Assembly: GCA_031310005.1 (NCBI GenBank)
Contig: CM062380.1
Coordinates: 1,240,001 to 1,304,000, forward strand
Origin: Dactylellina haptotyla
Lineage: Eukaryota; Ascomycota; Orbiliomycetes; Orbiliales; Orbiliaceae
Direction: 5' to 3'
DNA length: 64,000 nucleotides
Below the pieces are notes generated by a model. It saw only the letters and a program-made list of their open reading frames with translations. It did not search any database and was not told the DNA's origin. Made by a program: the position numbers and the translations under genes. Shown here piece after piece: positions 58,101-64,000 of this stretch (within the stretch, counting starts at the first letter, position 1; the number at the start of each line of letters is the position of its first letter).

Positions 58101-59551
58101 ATAATACCAGCAATACCGCTAGCAGCTTCAAGATGCCCAATATTCGCTTTACTCGCGCCACTGTGTATAAAGAATTGAATTAGCTTCGTAAGGAATAGAT
58201 AAGACCTGGCACCATGGATAGGGTATTACATATAAAGTGGATCACTCTCGCTACGAACAGCTCTAAAGGAAGCACCAATCGCATGAGACTCTATCGGGTC
58301 CCCTAACAATGTTCCAGTACCATGGGCTTCGCAGAAGCGGGTTGGTTCCATCGATAAGCCGGCTTTTTTATAAGTATCTTTGATCATCTCAAATTGGGAG
58401 TCTCCGCTTGGTTGAGTGATTCCAGGGGTGTATCCATCTGAATTTGTTCCTGTTGAACGTATCACAGCCCGAATCATGTTTTTGTCTCGAATAGCATCAG
58501 AGAGTCGTTTCACCAATATCACGCCAAATCCCTCTGAGCGAGCGTAGCCATTCGCACGAGAGTCGAAGCTATGACAACGATTATCCGGCGAGAGGAATCC
58601 CATATTATCCAAATAGAGAAATAAATCTGGCATCAGCATTAGGCTGGTACCAGCTACAATACCCTGCAGAATATATCAGCATCACATATTTCTTATATTT
58701 CGCTTACTCGAGTTAATTGCAAGAGAAAAACTGCAAAAAAACTGCAAAAAAAAGCCATGGTAAACTCAAATTCGAGCGTGATCTTACTAAGTTCGTCTCC
58801 CCGTTCCTCAGCAGTTGGCAAGCTAAGTCCATCGCAACTAAGCTACTTGAGCACGCCGTTTCAACGGACATACTAGGGCCTTTCAAATTGAAAAACCAGC
58901 TTAGTCTGTTGGCCAAGATACTGACTTCAGTTCCGGTTACAGAGTATTTTGCAGCTGCCTCGGCATCTCTGGAGATCGCAAGTCTATAGTCGTAAGATAG
59001 ACAACCAACGTGAACTGAAGTTTTGGTCCCGTTAATCTCATCAAGATGTAAGCCAGCTAAGAGGTTTAAGCATCAGTCTAAACCTCAAGTCGATAGCGAA
59101 AGCATGATAAAAATTGGATGAAAGCCAAATACCATTTTCTATTGCATGGTAAGTTGACTCAAGCAGAAGTCTTTGTTGAGGATCCATAGCCACCGCTTCT
59201 TCCGCAGTTATTGAAAAGAATGGGGCGTCAAAGGCGCCAACATTCCCTTTCATGAAATACCCTTTTGGTTTGTTGAGCTTTATCCAAATTTCATTAGCGA
59301 TTATGATAAATAATATCCTAAGGGATGAATTTAAATACCTCCGTGTCAGATTTCCCACCATGGATGTTTAAGAACGACTTCAAATTCATTCTATCGTCAG
59401 GTATCTGTGATAGACCGGTATCTCCATCCATCATAACTTGCCAGAAAGCTTCTGGGCTTTCAATTCCAGAAGGAAATTTAAAGGCAAAACCAATTATAGC
59501 AAGTGGCTCCAAGCCCGCCTGCTGCGTTTCTACCATCTTATTTTGAGTCAT
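52181..59551 (-). CDS. Highly reducing type I polyketide synthase (KS-AT-DH-psiKR-ER-KR-ACP)
   Basis: Nine exons: 59551-59339, 59277-59133, 59056-58788, 58663-58230, 58160-58004, 57932-57130, 57072-53457, 53389-53069, 53020-52181, with eight introns of 48-124 bp. All phases agree and give 2265 residues without a break. KS (about 14-440): Cys188 in VETACSSS, His323 in EAHGTGT, His363 in KANIGH. AT (about 545-870): Ser667 in GHSSGE, His776 in CAYHSPH. DH (about 975-1270): His1008 in [15 protein letters not shown] and Asp1197 in [11 protein letters not shown] non-catalytic KR-like part (about 1295-1480) precedes ER (about 1535-1855) with [13 protein letters not shown] (about 1880-2080): GGLGGLG, Ser2031, Tyr2044, Asn2048. 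ACP: Ser2220 in [11 protein letters not shown]. No methyltransferase and no thioesterase or reductase release domain follows. A reduced, unmethylated chain is expected, though the amount of reduction per cycle cannot be read. Confidence 0.95.
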
Positions 59552-60890
59552 TGTGATGCCGAAAAGCGGACAAAATATCTATACTATTGGACGGAGTAGA
59601 TATTTATTGGGACGCAATTCAGGTATCCCGATTTGAAGATGAGCGGAGCAAGTCTGGGCTGATTATTTGTGTGTTATGTATTAATCATACTAATCATAGG
59701 AATACTGTGGGTACCTTTCGGAAATGTCGTTGTTTGTAGGATAATATTAATATTCTAAATGCAAGTACAATATAGTCTTTTTATCGCATATTCGACGGTT
59801 TTGTGCCCCAATAACATTACAGTCCACCGAATTTAAAGTTTAGTATCGGTATAAAGCATAGTACAACACCGAGCCTCCGAAACACTTCGGCGACAAGGAG
59901 GTACCATAGTAGAATTCTTACCCGCTTTCGAGTTCTGCGTTAATATTGACGGACGTTGAAAATCCTTCCTGGTAGCAATAAAGGAAACATATGAAACAGC
60001 TTGAACCCAAATTAGTGTAATACGTAAGGATATCCGAAAATCCGATGCACAAACGGACCTTCCCCAGGAATCACATCCGAGGCATGTCGAGTAGGAGCAT
60101 ACTCGTCTGTAGACTAGACTAGGAGCACATATGTGTTGCCTATTGAGCTACGGAGGGCACATTTGTTTCTCAGCTTTGCAACTATGGTTTAGAGTACGGA
60201 TGTGAGAAATTGGGATAATATTTCGACTAAGTGTCATATTCTGGATTTTGGCAGAAAATTTTCCAAAATCCAAACATTCAAAATTACAAAATGAATGCGA
60301 GCTCTTAGCAGCCATCATCCAAATTCGATAAAGCGTTGTGAAATGGCTGATGTACTCTCGTATTCTGATTAGCCAGGTACCCCTGTCTGAGTACTCATGG
60401 TAGTAGGCTGTCAACTGCCAATATGCTCTGGTCATGCAAGCAATTCTATCCTGGCTGTTTCTAGCCTCTTGAAGCTAGTCTTTATGATTCTCAGATATCG
60501 ATTAGCTTTGTTAGCGCTAGCTTCAGACTGCTACACATTATTTCTGACTCGTGTCTGCATTGCTAGCGCTTTGGTTCTGGAGAAAGCCCTGGCTGTACAC
60601 GTAGAGTCGAAAAAGTTCGGAGGGGGCCGGGCGACCCGATCGTGGGCCCTATTATAACAGTAGACTGATAGTCTAATCTGGACCAACATTCTACCATATA
60701 CAGCAACTATTCCCCATGAGTACTACAATATAGTCTGAACGGCTTGAGATATTTTCTAGTAGTCATCAGCTATGAGGGTTACAAGAGTTTTCTAGAATTT
60801 TCTCTAAACTACCTTTAAAAGAGGAAGCTCCGCATGCAAATTATACTATATTCGACGTTTTCGAATAATCTAGACTAATAGCACTACCTG
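59552..60890. other. PKS promoter region
   Basis: About 1.3 kb between the PKS start and the hydrolase stop. It must hold the PKS promoter. An 86-codon plus-strand frame at 60397 shows no recognisable content. I did not find a clear palindromic activator site by eye. Confidence 0.5.
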
Positions 60891-61736
60891 TTACATAGAT
60901 GCTGCGTCAACTTCCAAAAGGGTACGCCGGATAACATTCACAGCGGCTTGGAGCACCTCTGGAGTTCTTCTACTTGGTACTGTGTGCCCTTCTGTGTGCA
61001 CATGCGAATGTCTAACTTGAGGAAGACATAGTTTCTCGAGAACAGCACTCATTGAAGGCCCCCATTTATCATTAGTCGCCCAGACATGAGCCGTTGGGAT
61101 ATTTATCTGTGATAAATCGTAATTTTTATCCAGCCAGATTACCTCACCCCGGTGTAGTGCACTCCAGCTGACAGGACCTCCTGCTGCCAAGAATATGCAA
61201 CATTTGAAGGGGTTCTTCCAATTTCCCTGATTGCTGTCCAACGCTTTGCCGAGCAGTAAGGTAGAAGTAAGTGCACACCCATGCGAAAATCCAATTACTC
61301 CATCATATGGTCCCTCATCTACAATATATTGTTCCAAGTCTCCTATTGCTTGAAGCATGCTTTCCGCATTATAAGGATCGTAGTATGCAAGATACTCATC
61401 GTCATCCGAAAACAGGTCCCCAAGTTCTATCCAATCAGTTCAAAATCAGTTTATTGCAAATAAGAACCGGGGTGTTGGACTTACCTGGAGCCTTTGGCCA
61501 TGCCATCGTTCCATCAACAAAATCATACGTATGTCCATCACCGATTTCAGCTCTGATCGCAGCTATTTACAAATTTTAGAAATTATCCGTTGTATTCATT
61601 AGAAGTTCTACCGAACCTATCTGTGTTTCAAAAACCTATTTTCTCAAGAATAAGTCCTTATCATCTTCCGCAACTAAAATGCACATTCTCTTACCTTGCT
61701 ATTGGTACCAAGACCGTGTAGACAAAGAAAACGCAT
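60891..61736 (-). CDS. FSH1/LovG-type serine hydrolase (candidate PKS product-release esterase)
   Basis: Four exons, 61736-61695, 61635-61617, 61562-61485 and 61426-60891 (introns 59, 54 and 58 bp), give 224 residues. Exon 2 is a 19-nt micro-exon (V-F-E-T-Q-I plus one base). The assembled start MRFLCLHGLGTNSKVFETQI, then AAIRAEIGDGHTYDFVDGTM, is the standard FSH1 opening. The triad is visible: Ser94 in GFSHG, Asp166 in WATNDKW and His194 in HTEGHTVP. FSH1-fold hydrolases include LovG, which releases the product of the lovastatin HR-PKS in trans. The neighbouring HR-PKS has no release domain, so a role as its offloading esterase is a reasonable inference, not shown by sequence. Same strand as the PKS, 1.3 kb upstream of its start. 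Confidence 0.9.
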
Positions 61737-63864
61737 CTCAATGGATAATCTGAAAGAACTATGTAAATTAAACACCGCAGGCCTAAATTTTGTTGGAATT
61801 TCGAGATCACAACTCTGAGATATTAGGAAAGATTTCACGGATATCCATCAAACTGATATATGATATAGCAATAATATATAGTCTAGTGAAATATACTTTT
61901 CAGAGGATACTTCCTAGCTTTCGGTGCTTTTCCCTGGCATGCATTTCGAGTTCGGACACCGGATACTTCACAACCCGCCCTGTCGGTGATTCCAAAATGC
62001 CGGTTATCTCGTAAAACTGAACGATCGATAAATGTCTCAAACAATAAGTCTATTGCCATTTCTAAAATTGTAGGCACTTTGCTAATGTGAGCTCGGATTT
62101 GCTATATATTAATATACTGCCATACGTCCGAATTATCTTGGATCTCACGTGTGCCCTCGGTGTAAGAACTACAGATTCATATCCATAATTTACACGGCTC
62201 AGGTTATTCTTGCGTAAATTATAAAGTATGTTAGACATAAGCCCATTACCTGACGTCTTTGCAATAGGCGTATGGTTCTGACCGACCCTCGTCTCGGCAG
62301 GTTTCGGCTCATGAGATACAGCACAACCTCAAATCCTTGAACTCTACTTGCAAAGTTGCCAATACATATGCATGTTGTGCATGCGAATCTCAGATCTATG
62401 TATAACTGTTTATAGATACAAGCTTAGATTTCGAAGGCGCATCAGAAATGTGGCGAACGAAATCTCGACCTCGCAGACCATAGAATTGAAGTCAGATGTA
62501 CCTATACATGCGAAATCAGAGATAAGGAATGGAACGCTAGCGTGATGCATCTAGATCGACGGGACAGATATATTGCTTTTATTCAAAAATCAAATTTCTT
62601 ATGTTCATCTAATCAATAATATATTGGTATCTCGAGAAGAAAATACCCGTACCTCGGGTTTTCCCATGAAGGTCCTCGGCTAGCGGCCCGCACCCGGTCA
62701 AAAGTTTTTCGTTGACACATTACCCTGCAAAAACAAAATTCACAGAACAGATGTCACCCCAGCAGGCCGGCAGTGATCAAATATTAGACGAGACCAAAAT
62801 GCAACGATTGGTCGGAATGTTTCTCCTCTATATTTCGCATTTAGCCGGTACAAAGGCCTACGTCGCGTAATAAACGTTTTTCCGATTCGGGGCCAGAACA
62901 ACTAGTCCCAAATTACCATAGCTTAGCAGCAAATACTCAAGTCGAAAGCATCTACCGAACCCCACAACTTTCTTCTAGTATAAATAAAGGGACTGCGAAT
63001 ATAGTCTTTAAATGCCTCAACTATTCGGTGCTACTGATGGTCAAGTTCTGAAAGAACTCGGAACTGATATGAATAGTTTCTTATATCCAAATTTAGTTGT
63101 CATTGTCAACCTACTATAGTTATATTATAATTTAAGCTCAATATATTGATATCTGCAATGAGCTCAATAAATAAAACAAGAACATTCATACCAGCATTAT
63201 TCTATTGGATGGGGAGCTCTCTGTACCATATCCTAGGCGATCACGATACCAGACATGCGAGCTATAGGGAGCCTCGGTCCTTACTAGCAAAGATTAAATC
63301 CATACTCAAAATGGTAAATCCTTCGGACCCTGAGAATTACTTTATTATGAGATCGGCAGTCTACGCATTGAGCTTGAGGGCAATCTAGGCCGTTATCTTG
63401 ACACAGGTTTTCCGAGATCCAACAATATCCTAAGCTTAGAGTGGAACCTATTGTTCGAGAACAAAGAAAAGAAAAAAGAAAAAATACAAGCTAAAATCCA
63501 GGCAACACTGCGGCTATTGTAGGTTATGCTACTCTTACTTCCCTCGCGCTCCCCTTCGCCCCTCATCTTACTATCGGAAGCATCCTAGCCATGTGTATCT
63601 GTTAATTAAAGCTTCAAATCAAATTGATATTATTCCAAGACTAACGACAAGAAAGTAACTGCAAAAATCCATCTACATGTGTGCAAGAAATGGCAAAGGG
63701 TCGAAAAGATGTTCACACTGAACCAGACATCCGGCCTTTGTTCTTTGGAGCTGGGAACGCAATCAATTAAAGACAAGAACATAAAGGACCATTTCTATAT
63801 CGCACAGGGGATTTATGGGGACATGAAGACGGCCGATTAAACTTGCAATCCAGGTGCTACTAGG
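61737..63864. other. AT-rich region right of the hydrolase gene
   Basis: More than 2 kb without a recognised gene. A plus-strand frame of 80 codons (63146-63388) looks weakly protein-like but has no family signature and no clear partner exon. Confidence 0.45.
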
Positions 63865-64000
63865 CTACTTGACTTTTTTTAAGATTAATATTGTTTGTAC
63901 AATCTCGATCTCCATCTTTTTGATATCCTTGAGGATCGTATCGCTAATTCCAACTGTAGACGTTAAGCCCAGAGTACCATCAGATGGAATTTTTACCAGA
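63865..64000 (-). CDS. Possible C-terminal exon of an unknown gene, cut by the right edge
   Basis: The minus strand is open from the window edge to a TAG at 63867-63865, giving 45 codons with balanced composition (LVKIPSDGTLGLTSTVGISD, then a Lys/Ile/Glu-rich tail ending KKVK). The length alone is not significant and no family is recognised. It is listed because it runs off the edge next to a biosynthetic cluster and could be the end of a further cluster gene. Confidence 0.3.
   Translation of the reverse strand, partial: LVKIPSDGTLGLTSTVGISDTILKDIKKMEIEIVQTILILKKVK

Noticed and set aside
63146-63388. 80-codon plus-strand frame near the right edge
   Set aside because: No family signature, no supporting exon and no codon evidence; kept only as a note in the spacer entry.

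Overview
The window is a stretch of nuclear DNA from a filamentous ascomycete (Pezizomycotina). The evidence is short spliceosomal introns (about 48 to 172 bp, often with a CTAAC or CTAAT branch site), a complex I assembly factor, a CBM1 cellulose-binding module, a calponin/transgelin gene with fungal-type extensions and a fungal highly reducing polyketide synthase. Several long Pro/Asn/Ser-rich secreted proteins that I do not recognise hint at a lineage such as Orbiliomycetes, but that is only an impression. I rebuilt exon structures by joining reading frames across GT...AG sites. Every multi-exon model below keeps one open frame from start to stop, except the two genes cut by the window edges.

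Left part (about 1-44.5 kb): mostly housekeeping genes with some lineage-specific ones between them. In order: SNF1/AMPK kinase N-terminus (cut by the left edge), a BTB/POZ protein, the complex I assembly factor NDUFAF2, an Nce102-type MARVEL protein, an unknown multi-pass membrane protein, a 1001-residue secreted protein, the SDH assembly factor SDHAF2, a 520-residue secreted protein, a PRELI/Ups lipid-transfer protein, the p24 cargo receptor Erv25, cytosolic tryptophanyl-tRNA synthetase, a 1099-residue mucin-like secreted protein, a CBM1-GH16 glycosidase, an Lsb1/Pin3-like SH3 protein, a GFA/CENP-V zinc protein with a giant insertion, two intron-containing tRNA-Phe genes, a calponin-domain protein with two calponin repeats, a small membrane protein, a 530-residue secreted or membrane-anchored protein and a DUF3431 type II membrane protein.

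Right part (about 45.9-61.7 kb): five genes all on the minus strand, set in AT-rich spacers. They are an alkenal/prostaglandin-reductase-like MDR oxidoreductase, a membrane-anchored short-chain dehydrogenase, a carboxymuconolactone-decarboxylase-like protein, a nine-exon highly reducing PKS (KS-AT-DH-psiKR-ER-KR-ACP, 2265 residues, no methyltransferase and no release domain) and an FSH1/LovG-type serine hydrolase that could supply the missing release step. This is a probable secondary-metabolite gene cluster and the most interesting system in the window. I see no transcription factor, P450 or transporter gene before the right edge, so the cluster may continue beyond it. A short unassigned C-terminal reading frame runs off that edge.
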